Shown piece after piece: positions 56,943-64,000 of a DNA stretch of 64,000 nt. Source of the stretch: an uncultured Rhizobiaceae group bacterium (GTDB lineage: Bacteria > Pseudomonadota > Alphaproteobacteria > Rhizobiales > Rhizobiaceae). Every line of letters starts with the position of its first letter. Within the stretch, counting starts at the first letter, position 1. The DNA lies in the NCBI GenBank assembly GCA_937930845.1, contig CALHBJ010000001.1, positions 434,001 to 498,000 of the forward strand. Reading direction: 5' to 3'. The notes under the pieces were generated by a model. It had not been told where the DNA came from. It ran no database searches and worked only from the letters and a program-made list of their open reading frames with translations. The translations under genes were made by a program, and so were the position numbers.

Positions 56943-57512
56943 TCAGGCGTGGCCGGATGAGGACGAGAGGCTGGCCTCGTCAATTCCAATCGCAGCCAGG
57001 GCGGCTGCATATTGGCGCTCATGGGACGTTGCGAAAATCAGTTCCTGCGTGGCCGGGATGGTCAGCCATCCGTTTTGCGCCAATTCATCTTCCAGTTGAC
57101 CACTGCCCCACCCGGCATATCCAAGACACAATATGGCCCTTTCAGGGGCAGACGGACCGGAAACGGTTTTCAACGCATCCAGTGTTGCCGTAACGCATGC
57201 GATGTCGCCAATTCGCAGAGAATTTTGAGAACTGTAGTCAAGGGAATGGATAACAAACCCACGCCCCTGTTCCACCGGCCCTCCACAAAATACGCTCACG
57301 TCACGTGCGCTATCGCCTTGGCATTGCTCAATACCCAATTCATCCATTATCTGGTCGAAGGATGGGCTGGCGACAGGCTGATTGAGAACAAAACCCATGG
57401 CACCCTGGGCATCGTGGCTGGAAACGAGAACCACAGCGCGGGCAAACCGGTGGTCTTCCATGCCCGGCATGGCAACCAATAATTGTCCCTTCAAATCAAG
57501 CTCGTTTGGCAA
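56943..57512 (-). CDS. YqgE/AlgH family protein
   Basis: A 189-residue protein of the YqgE/AlgH family. Characteristic stretches are LKGQLLVAMPGMEDHRFARA, GAMGFVLNQPV, VFCGGPVEQGRGFVIHS and CLGYAGWGSGQLEDELAQNG. The family has a known fold but no firm function. The TTG start gives the usual N-terminus. It is divergent from the DsbD-domain gene, with 160 bases between. Confidence 0.93.
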   Translation of the reverse strand: MPNELDLKGQLLVAMPGMEDHRFARAVVLVSSHDAQGAMGFVLNQPVASPSFDQIMDELGIEQCQGDSARDVSVFCGGPVEQGRGFVIHSLDYSSQNSLRIGDIACVTATLDALKTVSGPSAPERAILCLGYAGWGSGQLEDELAQNGWLTIPATQELIFATSHERQYAAALAAIGIDEASLSSSSGHA

Positions 57513-57672
57513 TCTGCAGGTTCCCCCTTGCCCGTATCATATCAGCAGTTGATCGCACTTCAACGCGCCATCATGCTGTTCCCGATTGCGGGCAGAATTG
57601 GGTCACACGAATATGACCGGATGTGTGCGAGAACCTATCGAATTGGGAAAGTATTTCACTTATTGTCGATTC

Positions 57673-58500
57673 ATGTCAAAATCTGTACAAAAATTCGCAC
57701 TCACAGCCATTCTATTTGTGGCCGCCGCAACAAGCCAGGCTTTTGCCGATAGCAGCCCATGGACGACCATGGATGGGGGCAAGGTGCGGCTCATTGCTAT
57801 GCCATCATCGGATGGCAAAGCCTTGCAGGCTGGTTTGCAGGTTGTGCTGAATGAGGGATGGAAAACCTATTGGCGCTCGCCGGGCACATCGGGCATTCCG
57901 CCCCAGGTAAGCTTTTTGGGGTCGCAAAATCTGGTCGATGCGAAACTGCGCTTTCCAACGCCCAATACCATCAAAGATATTTATGGTACGAGCGCCGGTT
58001 ATGAAAAGAGCGTCACGTTTCCCATAGACTTCAAGCTGGTCCAACCTGGCCAGCCCACAACGATCAAGGCCAATGGTGTCTTGGGTGTATGTGGCGAGAT
58101 TTGCGTCCCGGTTCAGTTTTCCCTTGCGCTGACCTCGCGCGGTGCCACAGGTTCCACTTTTGATGTGATTGCAGCGCTCAATGAGGGCACCTCCAACCTG
58201 CCTGACCCGGCATCGGACATGCACCAGATCAATGAAGTGCGTTTCAATCGTGAACAAGCCTCTTTGACTATCAAAACGACAGTTCCCGCTGGCACCAAAG
58301 AAGCGGAGCTTTTTTTGGATGCTCCTTATAATTGGTATTTGTCGCCAGTGAAATCAGTGTCGATTGATGGCACCACCGCCACCTTCAATGTGTCGCTCGC
58401 CAGCCTGCCAAAAAAAGCCAAGCCGCAGAAAACCAGGTTAAAGGCGGTCTTGCGGGCCGATGGCAAAGGCGTTTTTCAAAACGACATCCCCATTCTTTGA
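57673..58500 (+). CDS. Periplasmic DsbD alpha-domain protein
   Basis: A 275-residue exported protein. A Sec signal peptide is visible (about residues 1-25, ending SQAFADSS). The body resembles the N-terminal DsbD domain (DsbDalpha), with a cysteine pair in LGVCGEICVPVQFSL. It would receive electrons across the membrane, normally from a DsbD/CcdA membrane part, which is not encoded here. The ATG at 57673 is chosen because it gives the signal peptide; the frame upstream is open but has no signal. It is followed by a peroxiredoxin gene, which suggests a shared redox theme. Confidence 0.88.
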   Translation: MSKSVQKFALTAILFVAAATSQAFADSSPWTTMDGGKVRLIAMPSSDGKALQAGLQVVLNEGWKTYWRSPGTSGIPPQVSFLGSQNLVDAKLRFPTPNTIKDIYGTSAGYEKSVTFPIDFKLVQPGQPTTIKANGVLGVCGEICVPVQFSLALTSRGATGSTFDVIAALNEGTSNLPDPASDMHQINEVRFNREQASLTIKTTVPAGTKEAELFLDAPYNWYLSPVKSVSIDGTTATFNVSLASLPKKAKPQKTRLKAVLRADGKGVFQNDIPIL

Positions 58501-58614
58501 CCCCATGCTTTGAATTGATCCCAGGCTCAATCGCAGTTGAGAATTGCCAGCTTGACGCGGTGATCGCGGCGTTTGATACATGATCCACATTACCAATTGT
58601 TAGGAAGAAAACGC

Positions 58615-59100
58615 ATGACAATCTCTGTTGGCTCAAAACTGCCAGATGCCGAATTCACCGTGATGACCGACGATGGACCGGCCAAGTTGACCACTTCTGA
58701 GCTTTGCGCGGGGAAGAAAATTGTTCTCGTTGCTGTCCCAGGCGCATTCACACCCACCTGTCATGCCAACCACCTTCCCGGCTTCCTTGAAAATATTGAC
58801 GCGATCAAGGGCAAAGGTGTTGACGAAGTTGCTGTCACCTCGGTCAATGATGTGTTTGTAATGGGTGGCTGGGCCGCCGCTTCCAAAGCAAATGGCAAGA
58901 TCACATTCCTGGCCGACCATGATGCCAGTTTTGCCAAAGCCCTGGGGATGGACATCGATCTATCGGCTGCCGGACTTGGAACCCGTTCCAAACGCTATTC
59001 GATGATTGTGGAAGATGGAACGGTGACATCTTTCAATCTTGAAGAAAGCCCTGGCACTGCTGAAATCAGTTCGGCTGCGCAACTGATCAATCAACTCTGA
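58615..59100 (+). CDS. Peroxiredoxin, Prx5/AhpE-like group
   Basis: A 161-residue peroxiredoxin of the Prx5 group. The peroxidatic cysteine is in VPGAFTPTCHANHLPGF (about residue 49). The conserved arginine is in GTRSKRYSMIVEDG. A cysteine exists near residue 32 but not in the usual resolving position, so reduction may use glutaredoxin or glutathione. The ATG at 58615 follows AGGAAG. It reduces organic peroxides and H2O2 in the cytoplasm. A strong terminator follows. Confidence 0.94.
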   Translation: MTISVGSKLPDAEFTVMTDDGPAKLTTSELCAGKKIVLVAVPGAFTPTCHANHLPGFLENIDAIKGKGVDEVAVTSVNDVFVMGGWAAASKANGKITFLADHDASFAKALGMDIDLSAAGLGTRSKRYSMIVEDGTVTSFNLEESPGTAEISSAAQLINQL

Positions 59101-59121
59101 CAAGCGCTGATCGCGCGTCTT

Positions 59122-59155
59122 AAAGGCTCCCCTCATGCGAGGCGGAGCCTTTTTT
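59122..59155 (+). terminator. Intrinsic terminator after the peroxiredoxin gene
   Basis: AAAGGCTCC and GGAGCCTTT form a nine-base-pair outer stem; CCTC and GAGG extend it inside with one bulged base and an ATGC loop. A run of Ts follows. It lies 21 bases after the peroxiredoxin stop. Confidence 0.9.
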
Positions 59156-59268
59156 GTGTCGCGGCCTTCCCGCTTTAATAAATGTCACCACACGCGATTT
59201 GGAGGCAGTTCGGGGTGATCAAAAATGAGCATCACCCGCGTAGCATGAGTTGCAATGGCACAAGCGTC

Positions 59269-59706
59269 TTAGTCCTTGAATGCCGCCATGCCTTGGCGGG
59301 CCAATTCATCGGCCCGTTCATTTTCGGTGTGTCCGGCATGGCCCTTGACCCAATGCCAGTTCATTTTATGCCGGGAAACGGCGACATCGAGGGCTTTCCA
59401 CAGATCGTCATTCTTCACCGGTTTTTTGGCTGAAGTTTTCCAACCGTTCTTCTTCCACCCGAATATCCATGAAGTCATTCCGCCCTTCACATATTGGGAA
59501 TCGGTATAGAGATCGACGATGCACGCCTCTTTCAACGCATTGAGGGCCTCAACAGCGGCAGTGAGTTCCATGCGGTTATTGGTGGTATCGGCTTCGCCAC
59601 CACACAATTCGCGCTCGCGCTCACCAAAGCGCAGCAATGCGCCCCAACCGCCCGGCCCAGGATTTCCTGAGCACGCCCCATCGGTCCATATGGATACCTG
59701 TTTCAT
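59269..59706 (-). CDS. rnhA: Ribonuclease HI
   Basis: A 145-residue RNase HI that degrades the RNA of RNA-DNA hybrids. Acidic active-site residues lie in [38 protein letters not shown] and [12 protein letters not shown]. The C-terminal HWVKGHAGH stretch carries the flexible-loop histidine. The ATG overlaps the thrB stop as ATGA, so translation is coupled to thrB, an arrangement common in Hyphomicrobiales. Confidence 0.96.
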   Translation of the reverse strand: MKQVSIWTDGACSGNPGPGGWGALLRFGERERELCGGEADTTNNRMELTAAVEALNALKEACIVDLYTDSQYVKGGMTSWIFGWKKNGWKTSAKKPVKNDDLWKALDVAVSRHKMNWHWVKGHAGHTENERADELARQGMAAFKD

Positions 59707-60665
59707 ACCAGTCCAAACGCATTGGCGGTGGTCATTTTGCTCAATATCTGCAACCGCGCACTGAACTGTTTTGGGTCATGGGGAACCACCAGAGCACCGG
59801 CGGGAACATTGAGCCAATCATTGAGGCGGGTGAGCAAAAACCGCAGCGCCGCACCGCGGCACAATGTGGGAAATGCCGCCCGTTCAACCGCGTTTAAAGC
59901 CCTGCGGGAGGTGTATCCCGCCACCAGCGCTGCGCAGTTCTTTTCACTAAATGACAGATCATCGTTGAAGCACCAGGCGTTAACGGCGATCGCCAGATCG
60001 TAGCTTAGAAAGTCATTGCAGGCGAAATAGAAATCGATCACGCCGGAAAGCTTCCCGTCGAGAAAAAACACATTGTCCTTGAACATATCCGCATGGATGA
60101 CCCCGCTTGGAATGTCGTTTGGCCAGTTGCGTTCCACATGCTCCATTTCGCTGGCAATCAATTGCGCCAGCCCTGGTTCCACTTCATCGGCCCGGTCAAT
60201 CGCGGTGGATATGAGTTCGGGCCATCCAGAAGGGGCAAGTGCATTTGGTCGGGTCAAATCAAAGCCCATGGCGCTTTCGTGCAGTGCCGCCATTGTTTCC
60301 CCGGCCATGCGACACTGTTCCGGGGTCGGGTGGATGACTTCCATTCCTTCCAGAAAACTCACCATGGCGGCGGGTCTGCCACAGAGTTTTCCCAAAGCAT
60401 TGCCCGTCTTATCACGAATGGGGTTCGGACAGGGAAATCCAGCCATGGCCAGATGATCCATAAGTCCCACGAAAAACGGCAGATCTTCTTCTGCGACCCG
60501 CTTTTCGTACAAGGTGAGAATATATTGTCCGGTGGAGGTATGGAGGGCGTAATTGGTGTTTTCGACCCCCCCGGCGATGCCCTTCAAAGACATCACCTTG
60601 CCCAGATCATAGTCCCGTAAAAATGCACTTAGTTCCTCGTCGGATACCTGGGTATAAACGGCCAT
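59703..60665 (-). CDS. thrB: Homoserine kinase (type II, choline-kinase-like)
   Basis: A 320-residue ThrB of the kind used by alphaproteobacteria, with a choline-kinase/APH fold rather than the GHMP fold. Landmarks are [30 protein letters not shown] with the catalytic aspartate, and [19 protein letters not shown] for metal binding. It phosphorylates homoserine ahead of threonine synthase (thrC at 50496). Its ATG directly follows the ispH stop, and its stop overlaps rnhA. Confidence 0.95.
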   Translation of the reverse strand: MAVYTQVSDEELSAFLRDYDLGKVMSLKGIAGGVENTNYALHTSTGQYILTLYEKRVAEEDLPFFVGLMDHLAMAGFPCPNPIRDKTGNALGKLCGRPAAMVSFLEGMEVIHPTPEQCRMAGETMAALHESAMGFDLTRPNALAPSGWPELISTAIDRADEVEPGLAQLIASEMEHVERNWPNDIPSGVIHADMFKDNVFFLDGKLSGVIDFYFACNDFLSYDLAIAVNAWCFNDDLSFSEKNCAALVAGYTSRRALNAVERAAFPTLCRGAALRFLLTRLNDWLNVPAGALVVPHDPKQFSARLQILSKMTTANAFGLV

Positions 60666-61673
60666 TTATGCAGACCCGTTCACAAAGGCCATATCGGCAG
60701 CGGTCAGTTCCACATCGCGCAAATCGCGCATCACCATGAACTCTTCATCCTCCACCGTGGTTTCAGCCAGTGTGACGGATAGTTCATAGCGTTCGCGGAA
60801 AGCCTCGATAATATCGGAGATCAACACTTCCGGTGCGGACGCGCCGGCGGACAGGCCTATAGTCAAATCAGTGTCAATTTGTGCTAGCTCATTCCAGGGA
60901 ATGTCATCGCGCGTGCGCACGAGTTGTGATGTGGCGGCCCCTGCCCGCTGGGCCACATCCACCAGGCGCATGGAGTTTGACGAATTGGGTGCGCCGACAA
61001 TCAGGAACATGTCGGTTCCTGGAGCGGCGGCCTTTACGCTTTCCTGGCGGTTGGTGGTCGCATAACAAATGGATTCAGCGGCTGGCGCGAAAATCTCCGG
61101 GAAACGCTGTTGAAGGCGCAGGATGATTTCAGACGTATCGTCCACCGAAAGAGTTGTCTGGGTGACAAAGCCAAGTCCTAGCCCTTCAGGTGGCACAAAA
61201 CTATCGGCATCTTCGACGGTCTCAATCAATGTGCAGGCCCCATCGGGCAATTGGCCCATTGTGCCAATAACTTCCGGATGTCCTTTGTGACCAACCAGCA
61301 GGACATGGCGGTCACGCCGGTTATGCAGCATGGCCTGTTTGTGAACCTTGGACACAAGGGGGCATGTGGCGTCCAGAAAAAACATATTGCGGGCCTGGGC
61401 GTCGGCGGGGACCGATTTTGGCACACCATGGGCAGAAAAAATAACCGGTTGAGACGTTTGCGGAATTTCATCGAGTTCCTCGACAAAAATCGCGCCGAGA
61501 TTGCGCAACCCCTCCACCACATATTTGTTGTGAACAATTTCGTGGCGCACATATACGGGCGCGCCATATTTCTTGATGGCCAAAACAACAATCTGAATTG
61601 CCCGATCGACCCCCGCGCAAAACCCGCGTGGACCGCACAACAGGAGTTCCATTTTTTGTTTTTGACTGGTCAA
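60666..61673 (-). CDS. ispH: 4-hydroxy-3-methylbut-2-enyl diphosphate reductase
   Basis: A 335-residue IspH, the last enzyme of the MEP pathway to isoprenoid precursors. The three cysteines that hold the iron-sulfur cluster lie in GPRGFCAGVDRAI, DATCPLVSKVH and SICYATTNRQES. The glutamate of the TNRQESV region is also present. The TTG start follows GGAGAAG at six bases; an ATG seven codons later (61652) is the alternative. It heads the ispH-thrB-rnhA unit and follows the SURF1 gene, with 96 bases between. Confidence 0.95.
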   Translation of the reverse strand: MTSQKQKMELLLCGPRGFCAGVDRAIQIVVLAIKKYGAPVYVRHEIVHNKYVVEGLRNLGAIFVEELDEIPQTSQPVIFSAHGVPKSVPADAQARNMFFLDATCPLVSKVHKQAMLHNRRDRHVLLVGHKGHPEVIGTMGQLPDGACTLIETVEDADSFVPPEGLGLGFVTQTTLSVDDTSEIILRLQQRFPEIFAPAAESICYATTNRQESVKAAAPGTDMFLIVGAPNSSNSMRLVDVAQRAGAATSQLVRTRDDIPWNELAQIDTDLTIGLSAGASAPEVLISDIIEAFRERYELSVTLAETTVEDEEFMVMRDLRDVELTAADMAFVNGSA

Positions 61674-61769
61674 CGCGCACTTCTCCGCGATCTTTGTTGC
61701 GCCTTATTAGACGCTGGGAGTCCTAAGTTCCAGCGGTGAACGCACCGGAATGTGGACAGGCAAACAAAC

Positions 61770-62495
61770 TCAGGCATCCCTCACCCGGCCACGCAAAAAC
61801 ATACCGCCCACAACCAGTAAAGCACCGGCCAGGCCGAACCAGGTCAGCGCATATTGCAGATGGCTGTTGGGAAAGGTGATGCGGGTCACACCGCCCAGCG
61901 GCATGTTGCCGGGATTGGCGACCTTGTCGTCCACATCCACAAAAAACGGCAGATATTTACGGTCCGCCGCTTCCTTCGTGCGCGCGATCATTTGTGCCAG
62001 TGATTTCCAGTAAAACACGTTCTTGGTCAGATCATTTTCCGGCACAAAATAATTGGGTTTTTGCGCCGGCGCCGTCCGTGCCAGTCCGGTCAGGCTGACA
62101 TGGCCTTCCACCTGCCCTGCGGCGCGGCGCGCGGCATCCTTATTTTCAATCGCCACAAATCCACGATTGACCCACAAGAAACGGCCGTCAGCCAAGCGTA
62201 GTGGCGTATAGACAAAATAGCCCGGGCGGCCTTTGTGAGTGATGAAGAAATGGGCCTCGCTGGCGTGTTCAAACCGGCCTTCAAAATGCGTTGGCCGGTA
62301 TTCAATATCTTGGCCCGTCTTCACCTTTTGCTCGATTTCTCCAAGGGACAAGGGCGCGCTTTTCAGCCCCGCCTGAACCCGGCTGATCAGCGCTTCTTTC
62401 CAGGCCAGTCGGTTCAACTGCCACGTGCCCAGGCCGGACAGGAAAATAACGCCGCCAACAATACCAATCAGCAAAATCCAGGAATTCCGGGTCAT
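61770..62495 (-). CDS. SURF1 family cytochrome oxidase assembly protein
   Basis: A 241-residue SURF1 protein, which helps insert haem a into cytochrome oxidase. It has an N-terminal membrane segment (about 5-24) with GLGTWQLNRLAWKEALI, a periplasmic domain with RPGYFVYTPL and WVNRGFVA, and a C-terminal membrane segment after HLQYALTWFGLAGALL. The ATG at 62495 overlaps the DUF983 stop (ATGA); the longer frame upstream is inside the DUF983 gene. Confidence 0.94.
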   Translation of the reverse strand: MTRNSWILLIGIVGGVIFLSGLGTWQLNRLAWKEALISRVQAGLKSAPLSLGEIEQKVKTGQDIEYRPTHFEGRFEHASEAHFFITHKGRPGYFVYTPLRLADGRFLWVNRGFVAIENKDAARRAAGQVEGHVSLTGLARTAPAQKPNYFVPENDLTKNVFYWKSLAQMIARTKEAADRKYLPFFVDVDDKVANPGNMPLGGVTRITFPNSHLQYALTWFGLAGALLVVGGMFLRGRVRDA

Positions 62496-62899
62496 GAAGG
62501 ATCGCTTGGTGTGTCGCCGGTATCCAGTTTTCCCTCGGCCGCCTTGTGATGATAGGTCAGCGCGATCAACACGCCCTTGACCATGCGCAGCGCAGGCAGG
62601 CCCAACACCAAGATGAGCGGCAGCCACAGCACCATATGGACCCAAAATGGCGCTCCATAATTCAATTCCACAAACAGGGCCAGGCCGAGCACAATGAACC
62701 CGATCCCCATGATGATGAACACCGTTGGCCCATCGCCTGCATCATTGAACCCATAGTCCAGCTCGCAGGCTGAACATTTGGATTTTACGGTCAGTAGCCC
62801 TGTAAACAGGGCGCCCTCGCCGCACCTTGGGCACCGGCCTTTCATGCCAGTAGAAACCGGATCCTGATGCGAATAGCGAATATGGGTGCGTGGTGACAT
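62492..62899 (-). CDS. DUF983 family protein
   Basis: A 135-residue membrane protein with an N-terminal zinc ribbon (CPRCGEGALF and KCSACELDYG) and two membrane segments (about 55-75 and 82-103). The family is regularly placed between coxC and the SURF1 gene in alphaproteobacteria and is thought to be linked to cytochrome oxidase assembly. AAGGAG lies four bases before the ATG. Confidence 0.93.
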   Translation of the reverse strand: MSPRTHIRYSHQDPVSTGMKGRCPRCGEGALFTGLLTVKSKCSACELDYGFNDAGDGPTVFIIMGIGFIVLGLALFVELNYGAPFWVHMVLWLPLILVLGLPALRMVKGVLIALTYHHKAAEGKLDTGDTPSDPS

Positions 62900-62976
62900 G
62901 ATGCTCCTTGGGATAAGAAAAAGGGGCAGCCTTCCCGTGAAAGCTGCCCCCCCAAATTCAGGTATCCTGACGGATG

Positions 62977-63846
62977 TTAATGGGCAATTGTTCCGCCCGC
63001 CGACGCCCAGATATAGACAGCGAAGAACAGGAACAACCAGACCACATCAACGAAGTGCCAGTACCAGGCAGCAGCTTCAAAACCGAAATGCTGCTTGGGT
63101 GTGAAATCGCCGCGCATGGCGCGCACGAGGCACACGGCCAGGAAGATCGTCCCAACGAGAACGTGGAAACCATGGAACCCGGTGGCCATGAAGAAGGTGG
63201 CACCATAAAGAGAATTGGAGAATGTGAACGGTGCCTGGGCATATTCCAGTACCTGAACCGCGCTAAAGATGATGCCCAAAACGATGGTGAGTGTGAGGCC
63301 CCAGATCAGGCCCTTACGATCCCCTTGCAGCAAGGCATGGTGAGCCCAGGTAACGGTCGTTCCCGACAACAGCAATGTGACCGTGTTAAACAGCGGCAAA
63401 TGCAGGGGGTCGAGAACCTCCACATTGGCCGGAGGCCAGGTGCCGCCGGTATAGGCAACGCGCGCTTCCTGAACTGCTTCTGCGGGGAACAGTGCCGCGT
63501 CGAAAAACGCCCAGAACCACGCCACGAAGAACATCACCTCGGATGCGATGAACATGATCATGCCATAGCGCAGGTGCAGCGACACAACCTTTGTATGGTC
63601 CCCCGCATGGGCTTCGCGAATGGTGTCCGCCCACCAGCCATACATTGTGTAGATAACGACAATAAGACCAATGACGAAGACCCATGGTCCGGAAATACCA
63701 AGGGTGGTGACCGATGCGTCTTTCAAGGACTGCATCCAGGCAATGCCGCCAACGGCCATGATCAACGCGCCAATGGAACCGATCAGGGGCCAGGGGCTTG
63801 GATCAATAATGTGATAGTCGTGATTTTTTGTGTGCGCGTCGGCCAT
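62977..63846 (-). CDS. ctaE: Cytochrome c oxidase subunit III
   Basis: A 289-residue subunit III of the aa3-type oxidase. It has seven membrane segments. Landmarks are YHIIDPSPWPLIGS at the N-terminus, MFIASEVMFFVAWFWAFF, TWPPANVEVLDPLHLPLFNT, and GATFFMATGFHGFHVLVGTI plus AAWYWHFVDVVWLFLF at the end. The GGAG five bases before the ATG supports the start. The gene follows a probable ctaG at the window edge. Confidence 0.97.
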   Translation of the reverse strand: MADAHTKNHDYHIIDPSPWPLIGSIGALIMAVGGIAWMQSLKDASVTTLGISGPWVFVIGLIVVIYTMYGWWADTIREAHAGDHTKVVSLHLRYGMIMFIASEVMFFVAWFWAFFDAALFPAEAVQEARVAYTGGTWPPANVEVLDPLHLPLFNTVTLLLSGTTVTWAHHALLQGDRKGLIWGLTLTIVLGIIFSAVQVLEYAQAPFTFSNSLYGATFFMATGFHGFHVLVGTIFLAVCLVRAMRGDFTPKQHFGFEAAAWYWHFVDVVWLFLFFAVYIWASAGGTIAH

Positions 63847-63902
63847 GTGGTCTCCAGCGAAGGCTTTCCAGTTGGTTGCTTTATACCGCGTTATTGCGAA
63901 TT

Positions 63903-64000
63903 CTAAAGCCTCGAATTTGTCTTTTCACCAGCACCGGTTTCCCGGTCAGATTTCTGCAGCGCGGCGGTTTTGTCCGCCTGCGCTTCAGCGTCTTCATCCG
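63903..64000 (-). CDS. C-terminal end of an unidentified gene, probably ctaG (partial)
   Basis: A reading frame enters from the right-hand edge and ends with TAG 56 bases before the coxC start. Only the last 31 complete codons are visible; they encode a polar, acidic and Ala/Lys-rich tail (DEDAEAQADKTAALQ and on). Synteny in Hyphomicrobiales places ctaG (Cox11, copper insertion into oxidase) directly upstream of coxC, so this is probably its C-terminus. The visible residues themselves do not prove the family. Confidence 0.55.
   Translation of the reverse strand, partial: DEDAEAQADKTAALQKSDRETGAGEKTNSRL

Noticed and set aside
62974-63906. Long open frame on the plus strand opposite coxC (about 310 codons)
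   Set aside because: It is antisense to a certain gene, has a His/Gln/Asn-rich composition typical of a shadow frame and no ribosome binding site.

Overview
The window reads as chromosomal core sequence from an alphaproteobacterium, most likely a member of the Hyphomicrobiales (Rhizobiales). The pointers are a Ros/MucR zinc-finger regulator, the GANTC methylase CcrM, a DivJ-like cell-cycle kinase, DUF1491, DUF6456, DUF2336, the Tat-exported TIGR03808 repeat protein, paired DUF1214/DUF1254 proteins, and the gene order ctaG?-coxC-DUF983-SURF1-ispH-thrB-rnhA. Base composition looks moderate and even throughout. I saw no insertion sequence, prophage, integrase, CRISPR array or rRNA operon. One tRNA gene is present. 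The genus cannot be decided from the sequence.

Layout. 1-3.5 kb: end of a class A penicillin-binding protein, two small membrane-anchored DUF1214/DUF1254 proteins, a 59-codon ORF on the other strand and a DUF2336 protein. 3.6-6.5 kb (minus): DivJ-like membrane histidine kinase, a membrane-anchored peptidoglycan-binding protein and DUF1491. 6.8-9.3 kb: sufE; then on the minus strand a stand-alone DnaA-domain-IV-like protein overlapping a DUF6456 gene, and mucR. 9.7-17.5 kb: one tightly packed multisubunit cation/proton antiporter operon (E-F-G-A'-B-C-D-D2-X-D3). 17.5-28.8 kb: housekeeping genes (msrB, oligopeptidase B, Fe-superoxide dismutase, branched-chain aminotransferase, haloacid dehalogenase, HerA-like ATPase, Tat-exported beta-helix protein, SCP-x thiolase, gap, DUF3750), then tRNA-Gln. 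29-34.4 kb (minus): an oxidoreductase-SAF protein followed by xdhA and xdhB. 34.4-41.7 kb: metallo-hydrolase, DUF1499 membrane protein, acyl-CoA ligase, an unrecognised small protein, a class III aminotransferase and a short PPDK-like protein. 41.8-49.7 kb: chromosome maintenance block (smc, dsbA-like, DUF721/dciA-like, mutY, ccrM, HAD hydrolase). 49.7-59.1 kb: lipoprotein, thrC, M16 peptidase, GNAT, a large GGDEF/EAL membrane protein, YqgE, DsbD-domain protein, peroxiredoxin. 59.3-64 kb (minus): rnhA, thrB, ispH, SURF1, DUF983, coxC and the tail of one more gene, probably ctaG.

How the genes fit together. Several encode cell-cycle and chromosome functions known in alphaproteobacteria: DivJ-like kinase, CcrM, MucR, Smc, a DciA-like protein and the DnaA-domain protein. 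Two AT-rich sites resembling CtrA boxes (TTAA-N7-CTAA) lie upstream of the kinase and the DUF2336 gene. The respiratory block (coxC with assembly factors) and the Mrp-type operon both act on the membrane proton gradient. Threonine synthesis is represented at two loci (thrC, thrB).

The most unusual things I see are: the antiporter operon, whose subunit order matches archaeal Mbh-type modules, with MrpA split in two and three proton-channel modules instead of two; a PPDK-like protein that ends after the phosphohistidine domain; a solitary DnaA DNA-binding domain co-encoded with DUF6456; and xdhAB without xdhC but preceded by an oxidoreductase-SAF gene. All family assignments come from reading motifs by eye, without database searches.
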